Source: Modestobacter sp. (GTDB lineage: Bacteria > Actinomycetota > Actinomycetes > Mycobacteriales > Geodermatophilaceae). From it: 5,378 bases of DNA. The stretch spans positions 1 to 5,378 of the forward strand of contig JAOPUQ010000486.1 in the NCBI GenBank assembly GCA_025963425.1, written 5' to 3'. The position numbers were made by a program, and so were the translations under genes. Below, one piece after another: positions 1 through 5,378 of the stretch; the stretch's first letter is position 1, and the number at the start of each line of letters is the position of its first letter. The notes below the pieces were generated by a model. It saw only the letters and a program-made list of their open reading frames with translations, did not search any database and had not been told where the DNA came from.

Positions 1-937
1 TGAAGTCGAAGACCAGCTTGTCGCCGTCCTTGGTCAGCTTCAGCACGATCTTGTAGATGCCGCGGTCCCCGGACCGGGCGGAGTCCTGGTGGGCCACCGA
101 GGTCCACGAGCCGTCCGGCAGCTCGCGGAGCTTGGCCCGCAGCCGGGACTCGGCGTCGTCCATGGTGCGGCGCATGACGGCCTTGACGACGTCGGCGCCG
201 TACTTCTCGCACAAGGCGCGCAGCCGCTCGTGGGCGACGTTGTTCGCGCCGATCTTGGCCCGCAGGTCCAGGGCGACCAGCTTGGGCACTCGGGAGCGGC
301 GCAGGTAGACGTCCTCGACGTCGTCCCGGATCTCCCCGGCCTCGACGATCTTCACCGGCGGGGTCGGGACCGACTCCCAGAAGACGTCGGTGGCCCCGAC
401 CGACCAGCTGCCCGGCGAGACCCCGCCGAGGTCGACCTGGTGGGCGACCGCGCCGGTCCAGGCGAAGAGCTCGCCGTCGATGAACAGCGGGGCGAAGAGG
501 CTGACGTCGTTCTGGTGCAGACCGCCGCCGACCCACGGGTCGTTGCACAGGAACATGTCGCCGGGGCCGATGCCCGGGCGGGCGGCGCGGTGGCGCAACG
601 TCCAGTTCGCCGCCATGTCCAGGGAGGCCGCGAGCTCGGTGTTGTAGAGGCCGACCTGCACCACGTCGCCGACCTCGTCCATGATCGCGGCGTCGAAGTC
701 GTTGCAGTCGGTGACGACGACCGAGCCGGACATCCGCTTGAGCGCCTCGCCCATCTCCTCGGTGATCGAGGTGAGGCGGTGCCGGATGACCTCGTAGGTC
801 AGCGGGTCGAGGGCGTCGACGGTGGCCCGGTCGACGTCGTGCAGCCGGACGGCGTCGCCGACGACGCGACGGGTCTCTGCCGGGGACGTCGGCAGGTTCG
901 CGAACTCCTCGGAGCCGGCGACAGGGATGACGGGCAT
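1..937 (-). CDS. hyuB: Hydantoinase/oxoprolinase subunit B family protein (C-terminus beyond window)
   Basis: This is the N-terminal 312 residues of a HyuB-type subunit; the frame is open to the left edge. Family members are about 520-650 residues long, so roughly half is present. With HyuA they form ATP-dependent cytoplasmic enzymes such as N-methylhydantoinase, 5-oxoprolinase, caprolactamase or acetone/acetophenone carboxylase. Family landmarks are DPLTYEVIRHRL (residues 44-55), TDCNDFDAAI (76-85), GDMFLCNDPWVGGGLHQNDV (126-145, the most recognisable block, with Asp/His residues that could bind metal) and PDGSW (274-278). About 43 residues precede the usual start of homology. The ATG at 937-935 is preceded by GAGGA (946-950 on the complement), 8 nt upstream, and lies 13 bp after the hyuA stop, so the two are probably co-translated. 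The family call is firm. The substrate is unknown, and the TDCNDFD block differs from the ERRDFSCA-like form I recall in classical hydantoinase B. Confidence 0.9.
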   Translation of the reverse strand, partial: MPVIPVAGSEEFANLPTSPAETRRVVGDAVRLHDVDRATVDALDPLTYEVIRHRLTSITEEMGEALKRMSGSVVVTDCNDFDAAIMDEVGDVVQVGLYNTELAASLDMAANWTLRHRAARPGIGPGDMFLCNDPWVGGGLHQNDVSLFAPLFIDGELFAWTGAVAHQVDLGGVSPGSWSVGATDVFWESVPTPPVKIVEAGEIRDDVEDVYLRRSRVPKLVALDLRAKIGANNVAHERLRALCEKYGADVVKAVMRRTMDDAESRLRAKLRELPDGSWTSVAHQDSARSGDRGIYKIVLKLTKDGDKLVFDF

Positions 938-950
938 CTGCGGAGTCCTC

Positions 951-3050
951 TCAGGCCTGGGTGTAGCGGATGACGAGGTTGCCGAGGCGGTCGACGCGGC
1001 CGACGCAGCCCTCGGGCAGCGCGACGGTGGTGGTGGGCGCCTCGACGATGGAGGGCCCCTTGAGCTCATGGCCGGCGGCCAGGTCGCGGTAGTCGTAGAT
1101 GTCGGCGTCCTGCCAGCCGCGGCGGGCATCCAGGAACACCCGGCGGCGGCTGCTGGGCACCGGATCGCCGGTGGCGGCGCCGACCTCCGCGAGGCGCGGG
1201 CGGATCGGCAGCACGCCGACCGCCTGGGTCCGGTAGGTGATCAGCTGGAGGCCGGCCTCGGCGAAGCCCGAGCCCTTGCCGTAGAGCCGCTCGTAGCGGG
1301 CGCTGAAGGCCTGGCCGACGTCGTCGAGGCCGGCTCCGTCCAGCTCGCCGGTGGGCACCGGGGTGGACACCTCGGCCAGCTGCATCGTGTAGCGCATGTC
1401 GGCCTCGTTGCGGTACTCGACGTCGGAGAAGCGCAGCGACTGGGCCGACAGCCTTCCCTCCAGCTCGGCGCGCAGCTGGCCGAACGCCGCATTGAACTCC
1501 TGCGGCGCCGGCGGGAAGTTCGTCGGCGAGGACAGCTCGGCGGTCAGCACGATGTCCGAGGCGGCCAGCCCGTAGGCGGAGAAGACCGCCGCCGTCGGGC
1601 CCAGCGGGACGACGACCTCGGCGACCTCGAGGTCGGCGGCGTAGCTGGCGCAGTGCATCGGGCCGGCGCCGCCGTACGCGTAGAGAACGAAGTCGCGCGG
1701 GTCCTGGCCGGAGGTGACGACGACCTTGCGCACGAGGTCGGCGGTCTGGGCGTTCTGGATGGCGTAGACCGCGGCCGCGGCCTCGTCCACCGTGAGACCC
1801 AGCGGCTCGGCGATGTGCGTGCGCACCGCCTCGGCGGCGAGCTCCTTGGACAGCGCCTTGCGCCCGCCGAGGAAGTTGTCCGGGTTGATGATGCCCAGCA
1901 GCAGGTCGACGTCGCTGACCGTCGGCTCGGTGCCGCCCTCGCCGTAGCAGGCCGGGCCGGGCCGGGCGCCGGCGCTGCGCGGGCCCACCCGCAGGTTCCG
2001 CCCGGCGTCGACCCAGGCGATCGCACCGCCGCCCGCCCCGATGGTGTGCACGTCGACCATCGGCACGTTGAGCTGGTACTGGTTGAGGACGGTGCTCGTG
2101 GTCGAGACCGCTGCCCCGTCGACGACGAGGCCGGCGAGGAAGGTCGTCCCGCCCATGTCCGTGGAGATGACGTTGCGATGGCCGAGCTCGGTGGCCAGCC
2201 GGGTGCAGCCGACGACGCCGCCGGTGAGCACGGAGCCGATCGTGGTGATGGCCCGCGAGGGAGCGTCACTGGAGTCCACGCAGCCACCGGAGCCCTGCAT
2301 CACCAGCAGGGAGCCGGCGAAGCCGCGGGAGCGCAGCTCGGCCTCGAGCGGGCGCAGGTAGTCACGCAGCCGGGGGCCGACCTGGGTGTTCATGATCGTC
2401 GTGGCGCTGCGGGCGTACTCCCGGATGCGCGGGCTGACGTCGCTGGAGAGCGCGACGTACATGCCCGGCGCCTCCTCGGCAATGAGCTCCCCCACCCGTC
2501 GCTCGTGAGCTGGTTCCCGGAAGCTCCACAACAACGAGACGGCGATCGCCTCGGCGCCGGCGGAGACGAGCTCGCGGATCGCGCGGCGGGTGCCCTCCTC
2601 GTCCAGCGGGACGATCTCCGCGCCTTTGTGGTCGACCCGCTCGTCGATCTCGCGGACGAGCTGCGGGGGGACCAGCGGCTGGGGCTTGTCGGTGCGGACC
2701 ATGTCCTGCACCTGGTCCGAGCCGAGCCCGGCGTAGCGCCCCTCCAGGTTCATGATCGCGATCGAGTCGGCATGACCGCGGGTGGTCAGGAAGCCCACCG
2801 TGGCGACGTCCCCGGTGACCAGCGCGTTCAGCGTGGAGGTCGTGCCGTGGACGATGTAGTGCGTGTCCGCCAGCAGGTCCGCGGGCTGCACGCCCAGGGC
2901 GCCGGCGAGCTCGTCGAGCACGGTGAGGAAGCCCTGCGAGAAGTCCGGCGGGGTGGACGGCGCCTTGGCGCCCGCCACCCGGCCGGTCTCGTCTGCCACG
3001 AACGCATCGGTGAACGTGCCCCCGATGTCGATCCCGATCACGTACGCCAT
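951..3050 (-). CDS. hyuA: Hydantoinase/oxoprolinase subunit A family protein (ATP-dependent)
   Basis: Complete 699-residue HyuA-type subunit, normal length for the family. It has an actin/Hsp70-like (ASKHA) ATP-binding fold and is expected to activate the substrate by phosphorylation in complex with HyuB. Seen in order: phosphate-binding IGIDIGGTFTD (residues 5-15, D8 in the first strand); HGTTSTLNAL (68-77), typical of the N-terminal Hydant_A_N domain; STDMGGTTFLAG (296-307), the second phosphate motif; GAGGGAIAW (338-346); RVGPRSAGARPGPACYG (354-370), the family hallmark with a Cys; YGGAGPMH (459-466); and a C-terminal domain ending near GPSIVEAPTTTVALPEG. The ATG at 3050 is preferred to an in-frame GTG at 3062 because GGGAG lies 5 nt before it and Tyr-Val-Ile-Gly follows directly, as in relatives. 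It ends 13 bp before hyuB. No frameshift or missing motif was seen. Hydantoinase, oxoprolinase, caprolactamase and ketone carboxylase remain open as activities. Confidence 0.95.
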   Translation of the reverse strand: MAYVIGIDIGGTFTDAFVADETGRVAGAKAPSTPPDFSQGFLTVLDELAGALGVQPADLLADTHYIVHGTTSTLNALVTGDVATVGFLTTRGHADSIAIMNLEGRYAGLGSDQVQDMVRTDKPQPLVPPQLVREIDERVDHKGAEIVPLDEEGTRRAIRELVSAGAEAIAVSLLWSFREPAHERRVGELIAEEAPGMYVALSSDVSPRIREYARSATTIMNTQVGPRLRDYLRPLEAELRSRGFAGSLLVMQGSGGCVDSSDAPSRAITTIGSVLTGGVVGCTRLATELGHRNVISTDMGGTTFLAGLVVDGAAVSTTSTVLNQYQLNVPMVDVHTIGAGGGAIAWVDAGRNLRVGPRSAGARPGPACYGEGGTEPTVSDVDLLLGIINPDNFLGGRKALSKELAAEAVRTHIAEPLGLTVDEAAAAVYAIQNAQTADLVRKVVVTSGQDPRDFVLYAYGGAGPMHCASYAADLEVAEVVVPLGPTAAVFSAYGLAASDIVLTAELSSPTNFPPAPQEFNAAFGQLRAELEGRLSAQSLRFSDVEYRNEADMRYTMQLAEVSTPVPTGELDGAGLDDVGQAFSARYERLYGKGSGFAEAGLQLITYRTQAVGVLPIRPRLAEVGAATGDPVPSSRRRVFLDARRGWQDADIYDYRDLAAGHELKGPSIVEAPTTTVALPEGCVGRVDRLGNLVIRYTQA

Positions 3051-3055
3051 GGCGT

Positions 3056-3060
3056 CTCCC
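3056..3060 (-). promoter_or_regulatory. Shine-Dalgarno site of hyuA, deciding the start
   Basis: The complement reads GGGAG, then ACGCC, then ATG at 3050. The 5-nt spacing supports the ATG start. The GTG at 3062 has no comparable purine-rich site at a suitable distance; the sequence just before it on the complement is CCCTCATC. Confidence 0.7.
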
Positions 3061-3072
3061 ACGATGAGGGTC

Positions 3073-3086
3073 CGTCCGACCGGACG
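3073..3086. repeat. Inverted repeat in the hyuA leader (6-bp arms, 2-nt centre)
   Basis: CGTCCG and CGGACG flank a 2-nt centre (AC). The repeat ends 23 bp before the hyuA start codon and lies 3 bp from the larger palindrome at 3090-3117. It could be an operator half of a tandem site. As RNA the loop would be too tight, so the innermost pair would open. Arms this short arise by chance in GC-rich DNA, so only the position between two genes of a likely operon makes it notable. Confidence 0.4.
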
Positions 3087-3089
3087 ACT

Positions 3090-3117
3090 GTGGCCCGCAT
3101 CACGTGACGCGGGCCAC
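3090..3117. repeat. 28-bp near-perfect palindrome between permease gene and hyuA
   Basis: Arms GTGGCCCGC (3090-3098) and GCGGGCCAC (3109-3117) are perfect complements. The 10-nt middle contains the palindrome TCACGTGA (3100-3107), so 13 of 14 positions pair and only A3099/C3108 do not. In the leftward transcript it would form a very stable hairpin starting 63 nt after the permease stop and ending 39 nt before the hyuA start. No T-run follows the stem on the complement, so it is not a canonical intrinsic terminator. An RNA processing or partial-termination hairpin that sets permease and hyuAB levels apart, an operator, or a copy of a dispersed intergenic repeat are all possible. Confidence 0.6.
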
Positions 3118-3154
3118 TGACTGAAGCAGAAAGGCTTTCCGCCGTCCAGTAGCT

Positions 3155-3175
3155 AACTCTGCTGAACAGAGAGTT
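3155..3175. repeat. Small inverted repeat just after the permease stop
   Basis: AACTCT (3155-3160) and AGAGTT (3170-3175) can pair around a 9-nt loop, 4 bp beyond the permease stop codon. The stem is short and AT-rich, and no T-run follows. It could be a weak 3'-end hairpin or chance. Confidence 0.25.
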
Positions 3176-3179
3176 CGGA

Positions 3180-4595
3180 TCAGGAGCTCGGCAGGATGAA
3201 CACCAGCCAGGTCACCATGGGAGCTGTGACGGCCATGCTGATGCCCCAGGCCAGCATCGTGCGGAACAGCTTCGGCTGCTCCTCCTCCGGCGCGTTGGCG
3301 AGGGTCAGGGCGCCGACCGAGCTGAAGGGGGTGGAGTCCACCACCGTGGCGGAGATGGCCAGCGCGATGATCATCGCTGTCACGCCCACCTCGCCCTGGG
3401 CGAGGAAGGGTGCCGCCAGCGGGATCAGCACCGCGACCAGGCCGGCACTGGAGGCGAAGGCCGACGTGAACGCCCCCACGACGCAGAGCAGGAAGGCGGT
3501 CAGCAGCGGAGCGCCGAGCCCGGCGATGCCGTTGCCGATCACGTCGATGGTGCCGTAGCGCTGCAGCGCGCCGACATAGGTGACCACGCCGCAGATCAGC
3601 AGCACGACCGACCAGACGATCCGCCGGTCGGCGTTCGCGACCCGGTCGGGGAAGGCCAGGTGCAGCAGGGCGGCGGCGATGAGCGCGAGGAAGCCGATCT
3701 CCAGGTCGAAGACCAGCGCCCCGATCGCCACGCCGAGGATGATCAGCATGGTGACCACCTGGTCGACCCGGAGCGGCGTGCGCTCGGCGTCGAGGCGCGG
3801 CGGCGCCGTGTCGACCGCCCCGGTCCGCTCGACGGCGGCACCACGGGCTCCGGTTCCGCCGCCGACGGCGACGTCACTGCTGCCCACGCCGCCGATCACC
3901 GGGTCCTCGACCGCCGGTCCGGGCACCCGGGCCGGGTCGCCGCCGGAGCCGAGCGCACCGGTGACGTCCGGCAGTCGCCGCCCGCGCTCGCGGAGCAGCG
4001 TGCGGCCACCGAAGAGCAGGTAGATGACAACGGCGAGCCCGACGTTGTACGCGGCGTTGCCGAAGAACAGTTCGGCCGCCGACAGCTCGAGGCCGTTGGC
4101 CTCGGCCGACTGGCGGACGATGATGGCCAGTCCGTTGAGCGGCGAGAAGTTCCCCAGGCACGACCCGTGCATGACCATGAGCGCGGCCATCCGGCGGTCG
4201 ATGCCGTACCGCGCGCCCAGCCGCAGGCACAGTGGGGCGAGCATCGCGACGCCGGCCGGACCGAGGGCGCCGGCCGTCGTGGGGACGGCTGAGAAGAAGA
4301 AGATCATCCACGGCACCAGGGCCGGGCGATCGCCCAGCAGGCCGACCGCCCGGTCGATGACCCATTCGAGGGTCCCGTTGACCGCCGCGAGGCCGAACAG
4401 GTACGTGACGCCGACGAGCAGCACGAACAGGTCGGGCGGGAACCCGGCCAGCAGCTCCTTGACGGTCTCGTGGGCGACGAGCGTGCCGACGAAGAACGTG
4501 GCGATGAGCGCCAGTGCGCCGATGTTGACCGGCCGCAACGTCCCGATGACGAAGACGAGCACGAGCCCCACGACGCCGATGACGTGGATGGACAC
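3180..4595 (-). CDS. MatC/SLC13-type (ion transporter superfamily) small-carboxylate permease
   Basis: A 471-residue polytopic inner-membrane protein. The N-terminus (SIHVIGVVGLVLVFVIGTLRP) and the first ~200 residues look like the MatC_N domain of malonate/dicarboxylate carriers; the whole resembles the SLC13/CitMHS/ArsB group of cation- or proton-coupled anion transporters. Around ten hydrophobic segments fall into two halves, each with a re-entrant-type motif: GSCLGNFSPLNG (residues 144-155) and VVDSTPFSS (418-426). They are joined by a Gly/Ala/Pro-rich hydrophilic stretch of about 75 residues (about 202-276), longer than expected. The GTG at 4595 is chosen because AGAGGAG lies 6 nt before it and the first membrane segment follows at once; a longer frame back to 4706 adds a charged Arg-rich stretch unlike a membrane start and reaches above the putative -10. 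It lies upstream of hyuAB on the same strand, implying uptake of their substrate or a related acid. Substrate unproven. Confidence 0.85.
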   Translation of the reverse strand: MSIHVIGVVGLVLVFVIGTLRPVNIGALALIATFFVGTLVAHETVKELLAGFPPDLFVLLVGVTYLFGLAAVNGTLEWVIDRAVGLLGDRPALVPWMIFFFSAVPTTAGALGPAGVAMLAPLCLRLGARYGIDRRMAALMVMHGSCLGNFSPLNGLAIIVRQSAEANGLELSAAELFFGNAAYNVGLAVVIYLLFGGRTLLRERGRRLPDVTGALGSGGDPARVPGPAVEDPVIGGVGSSDVAVGGGTGARGAAVERTGAVDTAPPRLDAERTPLRVDQVVTMLIILGVAIGALVFDLEIGFLALIAAALLHLAFPDRVANADRRIVWSVVLLICGVVTYVGALQRYGTIDVIGNGIAGLGAPLLTAFLLCVVGAFTSAFASSAGLVAVLIPLAAPFLAQGEVGVTAMIIALAISATVVDSTPFSSVGALTLANAPEEEQPKLFRTMLAWGISMAVTAPMVTWLVFILPSS

Positions 4596-4601
4596 GGAGA
4601 A

Positions 4602-4608
4602 CTCCTCT
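4602..4608 (-). promoter_or_regulatory. Shine-Dalgarno site of the permease gene, deciding the start
   Basis: The complement reads AGAGGAG, then six bases (TTCTCC), then GTG at 4595. This strong site at good spacing fixes the start at 4595 rather than at upstream in-frame codons. Confidence 0.75.
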
Positions 4609-4622
4609 GTTCGGTGGCGAAC
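4609..4622 (-). promoter_or_regulatory. Leader hairpin abutting the permease ribosome-binding site
   Basis: GTTCG and CGAAC (5-bp arms) enclose a 4-nt loop, and the stem ends directly next to the AGAGGAG Shine-Dalgarno site. In the leftward mRNA this small hairpin could affect ribosome access or mRNA stability. As DNA it could be a regulator half-site pair. The functional role is inferred from position only. Confidence 0.35.
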
Positions 4623-4628
4623 GACGGA

Positions 4629-4643
4629 GGAACGGGCCGTTCC
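4629..4643. promoter_or_regulatory. Candidate operator: perfect 15-bp palindrome
   Basis: GGAACGG and CCGTTCC are perfect 7-bp arms around one central base. The site lies in the untranslated leader of the permease gene, between the proposed promoter (4687-4716) and the ribosome-binding site, where a repressor of the leftward operon could sit. No regulator gene is visible in the window, so the cognate family is unknown. Confidence 0.5.
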
Positions 4644-4677
4644 GCGCCACGACGGGCGACGCCTGTCTCTCTGCGGT

Positions 4678-4694
4678 GCGGAAACCATTTCTGC
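4678..4694. promoter_or_regulatory. Candidate operator overlapping the permease -10 region
   Basis: The pattern GC-N-GAAA-NNN-TTTC-N-GC is an inverted repeat centred on 4686. From memory, the E. coli IclR box is TGGAAATNATTTCCA; the core here (GGAAACCATTTC) matches it at most positions. It covers the proposed -10 of the permease promoter, as a repressor site would. The IclR link is an analogy, not proof. Confidence 0.4.
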
Positions 4695-4716
4695 CAGGCT
4701 CACCACGCAGTGTCAA
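4687..4716 (-). promoter_or_regulatory. Putative promoter of the permease-hyuA-hyuB operon
   Basis: The complement carries a perfect TTGACA (-35; 4716-4711) followed after 18 bp by AGAAAT (4692-4687) as a weak -10. This would place transcription start near 4680 and leave a leader of about 85 nt before the permease GTG. The -35 is convincing, the -10 is not. Confidence 0.4.
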
Positions 4717-4760
4717 GCGTCACAGCGGGCCGGAGGTGGTCCGCGGGTGCGGCGCCGCGG

Positions 4761-4789
4761 TTGACGGCACGTCGGGCCCGTGTCAGATT
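4761..4789 (+). promoter_or_regulatory. Putative promoter of the ThDP-dependent enzyme gene
   Basis: TTGACG (4761-4766), a 17-bp spacer, then CAGATT (4784-4789), a fair match to actinobacterial -10 elements of the TANNNT type at positions 2 and 6. Transcription would start near 4796, about 50 nt before the GTG. Inverted arms GGCACG (4766-4771) and CGTGCC (4791-4796) bracket the spacer and -10, and might form a repressor site. Confidence 0.45.
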
Positions 4790-4833
4790 CCGTGCCACAG
4801 AGCACATGTCCGCTCAGCGGAGAGAGCGATCGC

Positions 4834-4840
4834 GAGGAGG
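4834..4840 (+). promoter_or_regulatory. Shine-Dalgarno site of the ThDP-dependent enzyme gene
   Basis: GAGGAGG followed by CCCCC and GTG at 4846. The near-ideal site supports the GTG start. The ATG at 4806 is out of frame. Confidence 0.75.
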
Positions 4841-4845
4841 CCCCC

Positions 4846-5378
4846 GTGCCGGAGCTCGGCCGGCACCCCCGGACCGGCGCCGACCTGCTCGTCGAGTGCC
4901 TGACCGCCGAGGGGATCGACCACGTCTTCGGTGTTCCGGGGACCACGGTCATGGACGTTCTCGACAGTCTCGCCCGGCAGGAGACCGTCCGGTTCGTCTC
5001 GACCCGGCACGAGCAGGTCGCGGGCTTCATGGCCGACGGCTTCTCGAGGTCCGGCGCCGGGGTCGGCGTCTGCCTGGCCTCGCGCGGACCGGGTGCGGCC
5101 AACCTCGCCATCGCGGTGCAGAACGCCTACGACGAGTCGATCCCCCTGCTGGTGCTGATCGGGCAGGTCCCCGGCGGGATCGTCGAGCGGCGGGCGTTCG
5201 AGGAGATGGACGTGCTCGCGACCTTCCGGCCGTTGACCAAGTGGGCCGTCGAGGTCCACCAGGTCCAGCGTGTTCCCGAACTCCTGCAGCGGGCCGTCCG
5301 CACCGCGGTGTCCGGCCGGCCGGGGCCGGTGCTCGTCTCGCTGCCCCTCGACGTCCTGCAGGCCGCCGTCCCGGCCGG
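4846..5378 (+). CDS. ThDP-dependent enzyme, acetolactate synthase-like N-terminal domain (C-terminus beyond window)
   Basis: The first 177 residues of a protein normally 530-600 residues long; the frame is open to the right edge. It covers the PYR-type (TPP_enzyme_N) domain: TGADLLVECLTAEGIDHVFG (residues 10-29), GVPG (29-32), RHEQVAGFMADGFSR (54-68, with E56 the catalytic Glu that activates the cofactor's pyrimidine), SRGPGAANLAIAVQNAY (79-95), FEEMD (118-122), RPLTKWA (128-134) and RPGPVLVSLPLDV (158-170). Such enzymes decarboxylate or ligate 2-oxo acids (acetolactate synthase, benzoylformate decarboxylase, glyoxylate carboligase, sulfoacetaldehyde acetyltransferase and others). The diagnostic central and PP domains are outside the window, so the reaction cannot be named. 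Divergence from a permease-hyuAB operon argues for a catabolic paralogue rather than housekeeping IlvB. The GTG start has a strong Shine-Dalgarno site, and the N-terminal length matches relatives. Confidence 0.9.
   Translation, partial: MPELGRHPRTGADLLVECLTAEGIDHVFGVPGTTVMDVLDSLARQETVRFVSTRHEQVAGFMADGFSRSGAGVGVCLASRGPGAANLAIAVQNAYDESIPLLVLIGQVPGGIVERRAFEEMDVLATFRPLTKWAVEVHQVQRVPELLQRAVRTAVSGRPGPVLVSLPLDVLQAAVPA

Noticed and set aside
89..973. A 294-codon open frame on the plus strand opposite hyuB
   Set aside because: Low-complexity, Asp/Val/Arg-rich translation antisense to hyuB, with no domain and no ribosome-binding site worth noting.
822..3107. A 761-codon open frame on the plus strand opposite hyuA
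   Set aside because: It is antisense to a clear hyuA gene with intact family motifs. Its translation is Arg/Gly/Val/Asp/Ala-rich with no recognisable domain, a common shadow where GC-rich codons suppress stops on the opposite strand.
3090..3117. Intrinsic terminator after the permease gene
   Set aside because: The stem is strong, but the complement downstream of it reads AGTCGTCCGG with no T-run, so canonical termination is not supported; it is kept as a palindrome.
3660..4292. A 210-codon open frame on the plus strand opposite the permease
   Set aside because: Antisense shadow of a protein with obvious membrane segments; its own translation is hydrophilic and low-complexity.
4596..4706. 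N-terminal extension of the permease to 508 residues
   Set aside because: The added 37 residues are Arg-rich and unlike relatives. The start at 4595 has a strong Shine-Dalgarno site, and the extension would begin above the proposed -10 element.
3874..4716. A 280-codon minus-strand frame overlapping the permease in another frame
   Set aside because: Extremely Arg/Pro/Gly-rich frame-shifted reading of the permease gene, typical of a GC-rich shadow frame.
4826..4833. GCGATCGC palindrome resembling the cyanobacterial HIP1 octamer
   Set aside because: It occurs once in a GC-rich actinobacterial-looking sequence and is expected by chance.
4783..5259. Minus-strand frame opposite the ThDP enzyme gene
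   Set aside because: The plus strand encodes an unmistakable ThDP-enzyme N-terminal domain with the catalytic Glu; the antisense translation has no family features.

Overview
The window reads as a high-GC actinobacterial chromosome: third codon positions are almost all G or C, two starts are GTG, Shine-Dalgarno sites are strong, and the proteins resemble those of Actinomycetota such as Pseudonocardia or Geodermatophilaceae relatives. The genus is an inference; nothing in the window fixes it.

Layout. Three genes run leftward (minus strand): a MatC/SLC13-type dicarboxylate-like permease (4595 to 3180), hydantoinase/oxoprolinase subunit A (hyuA, 3050 to 951), and hydantoinase/oxoprolinase subunit B (hyuB, 937 to beyond the left edge; only its N-terminal 312 residues are present). 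Running rightward, divergent from the permease, is the N-terminal 177-residue part of a thiamine-diphosphate (ThDP)-dependent enzyme of the acetolactate synthase/benzoylformate decarboxylase superfamily (4846 to beyond the right edge). hyuA and hyuB are 13 bp apart and almost certainly co-translated. The permease is separated from hyuA by 129 bp that hold two strong tandem palindromes. The 250-bp divergent spacer holds one plausible promoter in each direction and several palindromes that look like operators or leader hairpins.

How the genes could work together. HyuA/HyuB-family pairs are ATP-dependent enzymes that open lactam or imide rings (N-methylhydantoinase, 5-oxoprolinase, caprolactamase) or carboxylate ketones (acetone and acetophenone carboxylases). 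A permease for small carboxylates next to them, and a divergent ThDP enzyme that would cleave or join 2-oxo acids, suggest an inducible catabolic module for a small carbonyl, lactam or carboxylate compound. The substrate cannot be read from the sequence. The gene combination and the palindrome-rich control regions are the most interesting parts of the window. No RNA gene, insertion sequence, CRISPR array or phage feature was seen.
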